Source: CAYLLN01 sp036496265 (GTDB lineage Bacteria; Planctomycetota; Planctomycetia; Pirellulales; Pirellulaceae). Taken from it: DNA of 43,600 bases. The notes below the pieces were generated by a model. The model had not been told where the DNA came from and searched no databases. It saw nothing but the letters and a program-made list of their open reading frames with translations. The stretch lies in assembly GCA_036496265.1 (NCBI GenBank), contig DASXLL010000212.1, forward strand, positions 1 to 43,600, read 5' to 3'. A program made the position numbers and the translations under genes. This document shows positions 9,778 to 18,078 of this stretch, one piece after another (within the stretch, counting starts at the first letter, position 1; every line of letters starts with the position of its first letter).

Positions 9778-10704
9778 TTAGAGACGGCCGGCCGAGGTTT
9801 CAGCTCGGAGTTGGGCGATCATCTCCTGGGTTGCGGCCTCGACCGCTTCTTGCCAGCGGTTGGCGCCGAAGCGATTCTTATACTCGGGCCGCTCGTGGGC
9901 GAAGATGATGCCGCGGCTGTTGTTGACGATTGCGCCGAGGCCGTGTGGATCGAAAGCCGCGGCGCAATCCTTAGCTGTGCCGCCTTGAGCGCCGAAGCCG
10001 GGGATGAGGAGCCAGGTGTGCGGCATCGCTTGCCGCAATTGGGCCAGTTGCTGTGGGTAGGTCGCGCCGACGACGGCACCGACGCTGCCGTAACCACCGC
10101 TGCCTTTGGTCGTGGCTGCCAGTGATTCGACATAAGCGCCGACATGGCTGTAGAGCGGTTTTCCGTCGGCGACGAGGTCTTGAAATCGCTTGCCGCCGGG
10201 GTTGCTGGTCTTCACCAGGACGAAAATGCCTGCGCCGCGCTGCTGGGCGACATCGACAAAGGGCGTGAGGCTGTCGTCGCCCAGGTAGGGACTGACGGTT
10301 AGGGCGTCGCAGCCCCAAGGGCTGGCGTCGCCGCGGCCCAAGTATGCCTCGGCATAGCCGGTGGCTGTGCTGCCGATGTCGTTGCGTTTGCCATCGAGAA
10401 TTACCAAAAGGCCTTTTGAAATTGCATAGTCGATTGTTTCCTTTAGCGCTCGCATTCCCGGTGGGCCGAGCTGCTCGAAGAACGCGGCTTGGGGTTTCAC
10501 TGCCGGCACCTGCGGCGCGACGACGTCGATCACGCCGCGGCAAAACGCAGCAAAGGCGGTTGCCGTCGCTTCCAGTCCAGCTCCGGTCAACAGTCCGGGC
10601 GGCAGATTCTGCGCTCGCGGATCGAGGCCGACCAAAACGGGCGTGCGTTTGGCGCGGACGGCCGCGATGAGTCGGTCAGCAAAATGGGAGGCCGTGGAAG
10701 TCAT
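9778..10704 (-). CDS. pyrF: Orotidine 5'-phosphate decarboxylase (long, type 2 form)
   Basis: This cytoplasmic enzyme of 308 residues decarboxylates OMP to UMP, the last step of de novo pyrimidine synthesis. The catalytic Asp-Lys-Asp cluster is visible in LDGKRNDIGSTA (Asp104, Lys106, Asp109), with GLDPR near residue 26 for substrate binding and GFGAQGG towards the C-terminus. The length fits the long subgroup found in actinobacteria, myxobacteria and planctomycetes rather than the roughly 230-residue E. coli form. The ATG has no obvious Shine-Dalgarno sequence. It lies downstream of rsmD on the same strand, but the 460-bp gap argues for its own promoter. Confidence 0.96.
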   Translation of the reverse strand: MTSTASHFADRLIAAVRAKRTPVLVGLDPRAQNLPPGLLTGAGLEATATAFAAFCRGVIDVVAPQVPAVKPQAAFFEQLGPPGMRALKETIDYAISKGLLVILDGKRNDIGSTATGYAEAYLGRGDASPWGCDALTVSPYLGDDSLTPFVDVAQQRGAGIFVLVKTSNPGGKRFQDLVADGKPLYSHVGAYVESLAATTKGSGGYGSVGAVVGATYPQQLAQLRQAMPHTWLLIPGFGAQGGTAKDCAAAFDPHGLGAIVNNSRGIIFAHERPEYKNRFGANRWQEAVEAATQEMIAQLRAETSAGRL

Positions 10705-11164
10705 TTTCTTGGGGAGGGCGGCGCTAACATTCCGAGAAACATGTTGCCGCAGCCGATTTTCATAAGTGCTTTGAAGGTCAGAACTTGTTCGCGCTTACAT
10801 GCGTTAACAATCGCTAACATTGGCTCCGATGTTAGTGGTCGTCGATCGATTTGGGGAGTTGCGGTGAGCGGTCGATTTTTTTCTTGGTAGTAATGGGGGG
10901 TTGGTGAGGTCGATTGATAGATGCAAGAACCGAGCGGGTAAGTCTTTATGGCAAAGTTGTTTGGTGAGGGGGTGGTGATTGTTTTGCCTCGGATGGTGAG
11001 TTTTGGTGAGTGTTTCGCGGCGTAATGCGGCGGGCGGAATGCCACAGAGGGCGTTCCCTACAGCGCGCGGGCGCGCCGTCTCATAGCTAGATTGCAATCG
11101 GCTGAGAAAAGCGGGCGAGAATTCCGAAGTTTTTTTGGTTGAGTGGCTTTGAGGACAGCCGGGG
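10705..11164. other. Gene-free gap between rsmD and pyrF with repeated GGTGAG motifs
   Basis: I see no convincing gene in these 460 bp. The hexamer GGTGAG occurs five times on the plus strand (10863, 10903, 10963, 10995, 11005), three of them as TTGGTGAG. A 7-bp inverted repeat CTAACAT/ATGTTAG (10814-10820 and 10829-10835) lies about 110 bp upstream of the pyrF start and could be an operator. The pyrF promoter should be in this gap on the minus strand, but I cannot place it with confidence. Confidence 0.45.
11036..11057. repeat. Stem-loop in the rsmD-pyrF gap
   Basis: Arms GGAATGCC (11036-11043) and GGCGTTCC (11050-11057) pair over 8 positions with one G-T wobble and a 6-nt loop. It lies about 110 bp beyond the rsmD stop and may help terminate rsmD transcription. 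The sequence resembles dispersed intergenic palindromes of planctomycetes, which I state from memory only. Confidence 0.4.
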
Positions 11165-11812
11165 CTACTGAGCTTGCGCATTTTCCCAGATTCCGACGAC
11201 GGCGGGAGGATAGGCGCGGACGTCCCAGCGCGGGGCATCGGACAAGCGGGAAAAATCGAATCGCTCATCGGATTCGACGACGATTTGGCTGCCGCGGGGG
11301 CCAATCTCACACCAGCGGGCAATGAGGGCCAGCATTTCGGCTTGGCGATCGACAAAGAAATCGAAAGGGGGCGAGCAAAAAACAGTTAGCGGCGGGGAGT
11401 CGGGCGGTGGGGCGTAGCTTTTGGTCCAGAGGAAGGCATCGCCGAAGACAGCTTGCAGGCGATCGGCAAGCCCCAGCTGGCCAGCGGTTTTCTCGATCAG
11501 CTTGACCGTTGGGTAATGGCGCTCAATGCAAGTGGCTTGCGTCGCGCCGCGGCTAAGGGCCTCCAGGGCCATCGCGCCCGTTCCGGCGAAGAGGTCGATG
11601 GCGTGCGAACCCTCGACGCCGTAGCCGAGCAAATTGAAGACGGCTTCGCGAACACGGTCCTTCATTGGCCGGGTTCGCACATCGCCGCTGTATTCGATTT
11701 TTCGGCCCCGCAGCGCGCCGGCGATGATCCGCAGGCCGGCGATCGTCTCGGCTGGCCGACTGCCGCCGGCTTCTATGCCGGAATTTTTTGCCAACGCTCG
11801 TTTTTTTGCCAT
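11165..11812 (-). CDS. rsmD: 16S rRNA (guanine-966-N2)-methyltransferase RsmD
   Basis: The protein has 215 residues and uses S-adenosylmethionine to methylate a guanine of 16S rRNA in the assembling 30S subunit. The family pattern is clear: RIIAGALRGRKI (28-39), TRPMKDRVREAVFN (47-60), the SAM-binding loop DLFAGTGAMALEALSRGA (73-90), and the catalytic-loop position at 147-150. That loop reads SPPF, where the family normally has (D/N)PP(Y/F), so its first residue is unusual. The N-terminus carries a basic extension, MAKKRALAK. The ATG is preceded by AAGGA at good spacing. Confidence 0.94.
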   Translation of the reverse strand: MAKKRALAKNSGIEAGGSRPAETIAGLRIIAGALRGRKIEYSGDVRTRPMKDRVREAVFNLLGYGVEGSHAIDLFAGTGAMALEALSRGATQATCIERHYPTVKLIEKTAGQLGLADRLQAVFGDAFLWTKSYAPPPDSPPLTVFCSPPFDFFVDRQAEMLALIARWCEIGPRGSQIVVESDERFDFSRLSDAPRWDVRAYPPAVVGIWENAQAQ

Positions 11813-12137
11813 TCCTGTCCTTGCCGTCTACGTGAATTGGAATCGGGTCCGCAGGGGCTGTAAATGGGACCACGGTTAGCCAGAATTGGGGCTGTATTCG
11901 GGCTAGGCACAGGTCTGTTTGGGTTATGCGGTGTGTCGGATCGACGCGCGCCCGATTTTCGGTCGTGCTTTGCATGTGTGAATGGCACCGGCCCTTTGAG
12001 CACGCCATTTCGCATGCGATAGGGGGGCGGAGGTTGGCGTTGCGGTTCCGCCGCTTTTCTCGATAATTCCGCGCAAGGAGCATCTTGACCGTACGGCTTT
12101 CTACGCAGCGAGTTGTAGTTTTTTTCCGAGGCAAATC
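11813..12137. promoter_or_regulatory. Divergent intergenic region between rsmD and the FixL-like kinase
   Basis: These 325 bp separate divergently transcribed genes and must hold promoters for both. I see no tRNA, small RNA or convincing small gene. A run of seven T residues lies just before the kinase start. No clear -35/-10 pair could be assigned. Confidence 0.35.
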
Positions 12138-13673
12138 ATGACGACTGATCGTAGCCAGCTGGAGGAACAGCTACAGCAGCGGATACAACAATCTGCTGAA
12201 GCCGAAGAGCGAATGCGCTCAGTGGTCAACCACGTGGTTGACGGGATTATTAGCATTGACGATCGCGGGACGGTTACGACCTTTAATCCGGCAGCGGAAC
12301 GGATCTTCGGCTATCTCAGCCAAGAGGTCATCGGTCAGAACATCAAAATGCTGATGCCCGAGCCGTACCACAGCGAGCACGACGGCTACATCGCCAATTA
12401 CCTTCGCACAGGACAAGCCAAGATTATCGGCTTAGGCCGGGAAGTCGTTGGCCAACGCAAAGACAGCTCGACATTTCCCATGGAGTTGGCGATCAGCGTG
12501 TTCCGCCTGGGGGCAGGCCGCTACTTCACTGGCATTGTAAGAGACATAACCGAGCGCAAGTTGGCCGAGGAGGAGCTCCGCCAGGCGGAGGAGCGAATGC
12601 GGTCCATCGTGGATCATGTTATCGATGGCATCATTACCATCGACGAAGAGGGCACGGTTGAATCCTACAATCCAGCGGCCGAAAGGATTTTCGGTTACGT
12701 GGCATCGGAAGTCATCAAGCACAACGTGAAGATGCTTATGCCCGAACCGTTTCACAGCCAGCATGACGGCTATCTTGCTAATTACCTCCGCTCCGGAGAG
12801 GCGAAAATCATCGGCATCGGGCGAGAGGTGGTGGGACGCCGCAAGGATGGCTCAACGTTCCCGATGGATCTGGCGGTGAGCACATTTCATTTGGGCCAAC
12901 GTCGGTACTTCACGGGGATCGTGCGAGACATTTCCGAGCGTAAGCGGGCGGAGTCGGACTTGCTGAAAACTGCCCAGGAGCTGGCGCGGTCCAATCTCGA
13001 CCTAGAACAGTTTGCGTACGTCGCTTCCCACGACCTGCAAGAGCCGCTCCGGGCGGTTGCAGGCTGCGTACAAGTCCTGAAAAAGCGATATCAGGGACAG
13101 TTAGACGGCCGTGCCGATGAATTAATCGTACATACCGTTGACGGCGTCAGTCGGATGCAGACCTTGATTGACGACCTGCTCTCCTTCTCCAGGGTTGGCA
13201 CGAGAGCAAAAGCATTTGAACGCGTCGATTGCCATACCGTCCTGGCTCAGGCTCTCGCCAATCTAGAAGTCGCTGTCGCCGATGCGAGCGCGGTCGTTAC
13301 TAATGATCCGCTCCCCGTCGTCACCGCGGATGCCGCTCAACTCACCCAGTTGTTCCAAAATCTGCTCAGCAATGCCATCAAATTTCGCGGTCCGCAGCCG
13401 CCACGAATTCATATTGGCGTTCGGCGTGGCGTGAACGATTGGACGTTTTTGGTGCAGGACAATGGCATCGGAATGGAGCCCGCCTACTTCGAGCGAATCT
13501 TCGTAATATTTCAACGTCTGCACACCCGGAATGAGTACCCTGGCACTGGCATTGGTCTGGCGATCTGCAAAAAAATAGTCGAACGACACGGAGGGCAGAT
13601 CAGCGTCAGTTCGACGCCCTCAGAGGGGTCCACATTCTCGTTTACCATCCCCGACAAGGACGTGACGTCATGA
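12138..13673 (+). CDS. Soluble sensor histidine kinase with two tandem FixL-like (putative heme) PAS domains
   Basis: The kinase has 511 residues and no membrane segment, so it should sense a cytoplasmic signal. After a short coiled start come two near-duplicate PAS domains (about 24-140 and 152-268), then HisKA with phospho-acceptor His298 (VASHDLQEP) and HATPase_c with N-box (NLLSNAIKF), DNGIGM and GTGIGLAIC. Both PAS domains match the heme-binding PAS of rhizobial FixL: MLMPEP, then HDGY(I/L) with His81 and His209 at the proximal heme-ligand position, then IIGxGR with Arg101 and Arg229 at the distal arginine that reads oxygen. Heme binding and oxygen or NO sensing are inferred. The stop overlaps the next gene by 4 bp, so the downstream receiver is the likely partner. 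Confidence 0.93.
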   Translation: MTTDRSQLEEQLQQRIQQSAEAEERMRSVVNHVVDGIISIDDRGTVTTFNPAAERIFGYLSQEVIGQNIKMLMPEPYHSEHDGYIANYLRTGQAKIIGLGREVVGQRKDSSTFPMELAISVFRLGAGRYFTGIVRDITERKLAEEELRQAEERMRSIVDHVIDGIITIDEEGTVESYNPAAERIFGYVASEVIKHNVKMLMPEPFHSQHDGYLANYLRSGEAKIIGIGREVVGRRKDGSTFPMDLAVSTFHLGQRRYFTGIVRDISERKRAESDLLKTAQELARSNLDLEQFAYVASHDLQEPLRAVAGCVQVLKKRYQGQLDGRADELIVHTVDGVSRMQTLIDDLLSFSRVGTRAKAFERVDCHTVLAQALANLEVAVADASAVVTNDPLPVVTADAAQLTQLFQNLLSNAIKFRGPQPPRIHIGVRRGVNDWTFLVQDNGIGMEPAYFERIFVIFQRLHTRNEYPGTGIGLAICKKIVERHGGQISVSSTPSEGSTFSFTIPDKDVTS

Positions 13674-14116
13674 ATTCCACGAGACACCGGCCGGTCGAAA
13701 TCCTATTGGTCGAGGACAGTCCCACCGACGTGTTGTTGGCAAAGGAAGCGCTTGAAGGCTCAAAAATCGTCAACAACCTACATACGGTGTCCGATGGTGT
13801 GGAGGCGTTGGCGTTCTTACGAAGGGAAGGCAAATACGAGAAGGCACCTCGTCCGGGGCTCATTTTGCTCGACCTCAACCTCCCTAAGAAAGACGGCCGA
13901 GAGGTGCTAGCGCAGATTAAGACCGACGAAAAGCTAAAATCGATTCCGGTCGTTGTGCTGACAACGTCGAAAAGTGAGGCGGACGTTCTGAGGGCCTATG
14001 GTCTTCACGCCAACTGCTACATCGTTAAACCCGTTGATTTCGAGAAGTTTTCTCAAGTCGTGCATAGCATCGAAAGCTTCTGGTTCGCGGTCGTGACCCT
14101 TCCAGGAGGTGAGTGA
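13670..14116 (+). CDS. Single-domain response regulator (Rcp1-like receiver)
   Basis: The protein of 148 residues is one receiver domain with no output domain. The acidic pocket (VEDSPTD, 14-20), phospho-acceptor Asp68 (LLDLNLP), conserved Thr in VVLTTSK and Lys in VKPVDF are all present. The subfamily resembles Rcp1/CheY-like receivers that work with phytochrome or PAS kinases in phosphorelays. It overlaps the upstream kinase by 4 bp (ATGA) and is followed after 1 bp by the hybrid kinase, so the three genes form one operon and the receiver may pass phosphate between the two kinases. Confidence 0.93.
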   Translation: MNSTRHRPVEILLVEDSPTDVLLAKEALEGSKIVNNLHTVSDGVEALAFLRREGKYEKAPRPGLILLDLNLPKKDGREVLAQIKTDEKLKSIPVVVLTTSKSEADVLRAYGLHANCYIVKPVDFEKFSQVVHSIESFWFAVVTLPGGE

Positions 14117-14117
14117 A

Positions 14118-16937
14118 ATGAGTGAAGAGCCTCCGATTCGCGTGTTGTTGGTCGAAGACAGCCCAACCGATGTGCTGCTTGCCGAAGAAGCACTGGCCAG
14201 CAAACGATTCCGCATGCAAAGCACGGAGCGATTAGGGGATGCGCTCAAACTGCTGTCAACCCGAGAATACGATGTCGTGCTACTGGACCTGGGTTTGCCC
14301 GACAGCCAGGGCTTGGGAACGCTGCGAACGCTGCGGCGCGACCATCCGGATATTGCCATCGTTGTCCTGACAGGTAGGGATGACGAAGAACTGGCACTGC
14401 AAGCGTTGAAGGAAGGGGCACAAGACTACCTAGTCAAGGGACAAAAAGAAAACGAAGCCCTGGGACGTGCCATACGCTATGCCATCGAGCGCCGCGAAGC
14501 GGAAGAAGCACGTCAGGAACGAGCAGCTATTTCGTCTGTGAACGCTGACGTGGGGCTGGCTTTTACCACCGGCGGCGCGCTGCCTGACATGCTGCAACGC
14601 TGCGCCGATTCCATGGTGAGGAACCTGGGCGGAGCATTCGCGCGCATCTGGACACTCAATCGTCCGGAAAACGTTTTGGAACTCGTGGCCAGCGCGGGAA
14701 TGTACACGCATATCGATGGTCCCCACGCTCGTGTGCCTGTCGGCAAGTACAAGATTGGTCTGATTGCGGAAGAACGGAAGCCGCATTTAACCAACAATGT
14801 GGCGGTTGATCCGCGGATCAGCGATCCGGAGTGGGCGAAGCGCGAAGGAATGGTCGCATTCGCTGGTTACCCACTCGTATTAGAAGACCGTTTGGTGGGC
14901 GTTATGGGGATGTTCGCTCGCAGGCCGCTGAGCGACACCACCATTGAAGCAATGGCTTCGGTCGCGAACCAAATTGCCTTGGGCATTGAACGAAAACTGA
15001 AGGAAGAGGCCCTGAGTGCAAGCGAAGCGCTGCTGACAGAATTGACGGCGCACGTTCACCAAGTCCTTTGGGTCATTGATGCGCGAGAGTCGAAAGTGCT
15101 CTATGTCAGCCCTGCCTACGAGCCGATGTGGGGCCGTAGTTGTCAGAGCCTAATCGACAATCCTCGGTCCTACATGGAAGGCATTCATCCGCTGGATTAC
15201 GACATGATGCTCCGCGCAAACGCGGACATGTTTCGGACCGGCTATATCGACGTGGAGACCCGCGTTCAACGCCCAGAGGGATCCGTTCGCTGGGTTTGGA
15301 TTCGCGGCTATCCGGTGCTGGAACAGGGGCAAATCGTGCGCTTGGTGGGTGTCATTGAAGATATTACCGAGAAGCGGCAGTTAGCGTCGGAACGAGACGC
15401 CTTGCTGGCGCGCCTGCAACTCCACATTGAACGGCTGCCCTTGGCCTACATCCTGATGGATGCGGAGTTTCACATTATCGATTGGAATCCGTGCGCCGAG
15501 CGCATCTTTGGGTTCAGTAAGGATGAAATCCTTGGGAACGGACCGCCCTTCGAGAAATTCGTTCCACCGTCTTTTCAGCAATCGGGGGAAGAATTACTCA
15601 CTCGAATTCGATCGGGTGATATGCAAGCTCATTCGACGAACGATAACCTGACCAAGGACGGGCGGACTATCGCGTGCGACTGGTTCAACACGCCACTGCT
15701 TGATGACAATGGAAATTTTACCGGCTTACTTTGCCTTGCTCAGGATGTGACGGCGCGCAAGGCGATGGAATCGCAGTTGCAGCAGGCGCAGAAGATGGAA
15801 GTGGTGGGCCATTTGGCCGGCGGCGTGGCCCACGATTTTAACAATCTCCTAGCGGTCATTTTGGGCTGTTGCCAGTTCCTCGAAAACGATGCCACACTCA
15901 CTGCTGACAGCCATGAGTTGGTGGAGGAGATTTACAAGGCGGGAACCCGGGCCGCCGCATTGACAAAGCAATTGCTCGCCTTCAGCCGGCGGCAAATCCT
16001 TCAGCCTAAACTTCTGAATCTGAACGAAGTCGTCACGGAAACGGTGGTGATGCTCGACCGATTGATAGGCGAGGACATTGAGTTGAAGACTAATTTATAT
16101 GCCCGCCTATGGCCGGTGAAGGTTGACGCAGGGCAGATGAACCAAGTCATCATGAATCTGGCCGTCAACGCTCGCGATGCGATGCGCGAAGGCGGGACGC
16201 TGATCATTCAAACGACCAATACGGAACTGGACGAAAGCTACGCGCAATGCCATCCGCAAGTAAAGGCCGGTCCTTACGTTTCATTAGCCATCACCGACAC
16301 CGGCTGCGGTATGGACGAGCAGACCAAGGCACGGATGTTTGAGCCTTTTTTCACGACCAAGGAAACTGGAAAAGGGACCGGCTTGGGGCTGGCAACTGTG
16401 TTCGGGATCGTGAAACAAAGCGGTGGTCACGTCACGGTCTATAGCGAAATAGGCAAGGGCACGACGTTCAGAGTATATCTGCCGAAAGAGGAGACGGCTA
16501 CCGATGCTGGACGAGAGAAAAAGTCGCCGCCGGCGCCTCCTCGCGGCACGGAGACCGTGCTAGTAGTAGAAGATGAAAAAATGATGCGCAATCTCGCGTG
16601 CCGCACGCTGCAGTCACAGGGCTACATGGTCCTATCGGCTCGTGATGGAGAGAACGCAATCGAAGTATACAAGCTTCACACGGGATCAATTCAGCTCGTT
16701 CTAACCGACGTGGTGATGCCAAAAATGGGCGGACGCCAGCTTTACGATCAGCTACGTGCCCTGCAACCTGACTTGAAAGTGCTGTTCATGTCTGGATACA
16801 CCGATGACGCCGTGCTTCGTCACGGTGTTCTGGAAGCCGAAACCAATTTCATTGAAAAGCCGTTTACGTATGCCGCACTCGCCAGCGCCGTCCGGAAGGT
16901 GCTGGACTCACCGAGCTTGACCGAGCAAGCAAGTTGA
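14118..16937 (+). CDS. Hybrid sensor histidine kinase REC-GAF-PAS-PAS-HisKA-HATPase-REC
   Basis: I take the ATG at 14118 as start because AGGAGG lies 8 bp upstream; an in-frame GTG at 14109 sits inside that ribosome binding site. The protein has 939 residues: an N-terminal receiver (Asp57 in VLLDLGLP), a GAF domain (about 140-290), two PAS domains (about 305-425 and 435-550), HisKA with His572 (GGVAHDFNN), HATPase_c (NLAVNARDAM, DTGCGMDE, GTGLGLATV), and a C-terminal receiver (Asp864 in VLTDVVMP). No transmembrane segment is seen. The N-terminal receiver could take phosphate or bind the upstream kinase, making a multi-step relay. No DNA-binding output is encoded in the operon, so the final target lies elsewhere. 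Confidence 0.94.
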   Translation: MSEEPPIRVLLVEDSPTDVLLAEEALASKRFRMQSTERLGDALKLLSTREYDVVLLDLGLPDSQGLGTLRTLRRDHPDIAIVVLTGRDDEELALQALKEGAQDYLVKGQKENEALGRAIRYAIERREAEEARQERAAISSVNADVGLAFTTGGALPDMLQRCADSMVRNLGGAFARIWTLNRPENVLELVASAGMYTHIDGPHARVPVGKYKIGLIAEERKPHLTNNVAVDPRISDPEWAKREGMVAFAGYPLVLEDRLVGVMGMFARRPLSDTTIEAMASVANQIALGIERKLKEEALSASEALLTELTAHVHQVLWVIDARESKVLYVSPAYEPMWGRSCQSLIDNPRSYMEGIHPLDYDMMLRANADMFRTGYIDVETRVQRPEGSVRWVWIRGYPVLEQGQIVRLVGVIEDITEKRQLASERDALLARLQLHIERLPLAYILMDAEFHIIDWNPCAERIFGFSKDEILGNGPPFEKFVPPSFQQSGEELLTRIRSGDMQAHSTNDNLTKDGRTIACDWFNTPLLDDNGNFTGLLCLAQDVTARKAMESQLQQAQKMEVVGHLAGGVAHDFNNLLAVILGCCQFLENDATLTADSHELVEEIYKAGTRAAALTKQLLAFSRRQILQPKLLNLNEVVTETVVMLDRLIGEDIELKTNLYARLWPVKVDAGQMNQVIMNLAVNARDAMREGGTLIIQTTNTELDESYAQCHPQVKAGPYVSLAITDTGCGMDEQTKARMFEPFFTTKETGKGTGLGLATVFGIVKQSGGHVTVYSEIGKGTTFRVYLPKEETATDAGREKKSPPAPPRGTETVLVVEDEKMMRNLACRTLQSQGYMVLSARDGENAIEVYKLHTGSIQLVLTDVVMPKMGGRQLYDQLRALQPDLKVLFMSGYTDDAVLRHGVLEAETNFIEKPFTYAALASAVRKVLDSPSLTEQAS

Positions 16938-17609
16938 TAGCCAATGAAAGATTGAACTCGGCCAAGCACTCGACTGCGTCAAGTCCGAGCAGGTCGTTGC
17001 GCCTAGGCGTCCGGGCTCGACTCGCGATTCGAGGTGAACTGTCTTCGCATGATCCGCGGTTGCAGAGTTATTCAGATCGGATGCAAGAGGGGCGATCGGC
17101 GTCTCCTCAGACACTCTGGACGACTTCACCGTCAATTGTGACGCGTCAATCGACGCGCCAGGGAATGGCGCTTCGTACGATTTTTCGGCTTGAGGATCGA
17201 CCGATTGTTTTTGGGCGCTCTCCCGGAGTTCCGCTCTGCGTTGCACAAGGGCATCAACCTTCGCGGCAAGGACGCTGAAGTCGCACGGTTTAAAAAGTAT
17301 GTCATCGACGCCTCGCGCTAACAGGTCTTTGGCAAGTCTTGGCTCCATAACGCCCGTGTGAATTACGATGACCGGTCGCCGTTCTAACGTAAGCAGAAAA
17401 GTAGCCAACGCATGGCCGTGCTTATTGGGCATCTTCAAGTCGGTGACCACCGCATCGTAATCGTTTGCCGCGGCCATTTTCTCCGCCTCAATGCCGTCAG
17501 CGGCAACGTCGCATTCAAAACCCCGCTCGCCGAGCGCGCGGAGCAATAGCCTTCGCATCATCACTTCATCGTCCACTACTAGCGCGCGGATCTTTTGGCT
17601 ATTTGCCAT
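16908..17609 (-). CDS. Response regulator: receiver domain with C-terminal tail of unknown function
   Basis: A longer reading frame reaches 17789, but the start fits best at the ATG at 17609 (MANSQKIRALVVDDE), because the upstream part is atypical and the receiver begins directly after it. The receiver (about 7-122) has the acidic pair VVDDE, phospho-acceptor Asp57 (VVTDLKMP), a conserved Thr (HTGVMEP) and Lys (FKPCDF). The last 110 residues are rich in S, A, E and Q and match no output domain I know. The 3' end overlaps the hybrid kinase gene by 30 bp in convergent orientation. It may be a further phosphate acceptor of the same signalling island. Confidence 0.8.
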   Translation of the reverse strand: MANSQKIRALVVDDEVMMRRLLLRALGERGFECDVAADGIEAEKMAAANDYDAVVTDLKMPNKHGHALATFLLTLERRPVIVIHTGVMEPRLAKDLLARGVDDILFKPCDFSVLAAKVDALVQRRAELRESAQKQSVDPQAEKSYEAPFPGASIDASQLTVKSSRVSEETPIAPLASDLNNSATADHAKTVHLESRVEPGRLGATTCSDLTQSSAWPSSIFHWLSTCLLGQAR

Positions 17610-18078
17610 TGGTCGTCCCCGTCTCAGCAATCTGACTCGAGCTTCACGGTCCTGGAAGCGTACGTCACCACGACTGGAGGCACAGACGAAATATCCGGCA
17701 CTGGTCCAACAATCGTCAACATCCTCAAAGACGACATGAACTGCGCAAGTTGCGGGCGTCGGCGCATCGATTGGGAGCAACTCATTCATTGGACGTTGAA
17801 CGAGAAGGGGGAGCGTTTAGACGACCGTCTGCAAGAGGGATCAAATATTGTCGGAGGATAAGTTCCAGGGTGAAGACTGGAAACGGCGGCTCGGCGTTCG
17901 GCTTTAATTTCCTGAGCCTGGTGAATCGCTCAGCGCGAACCGCGGGTAGCCGCGGCTGCGTATAGAAACGACATTGTATTGTGCCTTCGATGCCCGCTTT
18001 CGGCGTCGGATGAGCGTTGGTAAGTTAAGGCACAGTAGGGACTTGTTGCAAAGTTATACAGGAAGGAATGTCTCAGTC
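17610..18078. other. Intergenic region upstream of the first cyclophilin gene
   Basis: These 469 bp lie between divergent genes. One small frame at 17736-17861 could encode 41 residues beginning MNCASCGRRR with a single CxxC pair, but it lacks a good ribosome binding site and I do not call it a gene. A 6-bp GC-only hairpin (CCGCGG at 17940-17945 and 17950-17955) lies further along. Promoters for the minus-strand receiver and the plus-strand cyclophilin should be here. Confidence 0.35.

Noticed and set aside
10701..11045. A 114-codon minus-strand frame in the rsmD-pyrF gap
   Set aside because: It runs into the pyrF start region, has a low-complexity composition and no ribosome binding site.
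11813..12137. A possible tRNA or small RNA upstream of the FixL-like kinase
   Set aside because: No cloverleaf, CCA end or strong hairpin-plus-T-run could be found.
17610..17789. N-terminal extension of the minus-strand receiver protein
   Set aside because: The added 60 residues have no motif, and the receiver starts immediately after the ATG at 17609.
17736..17861. A 41-residue frame with one CxxC pair
   Set aside because: There is no ribosome binding site, only half a zinc knuckle, and no sign of conservation that I can judge.
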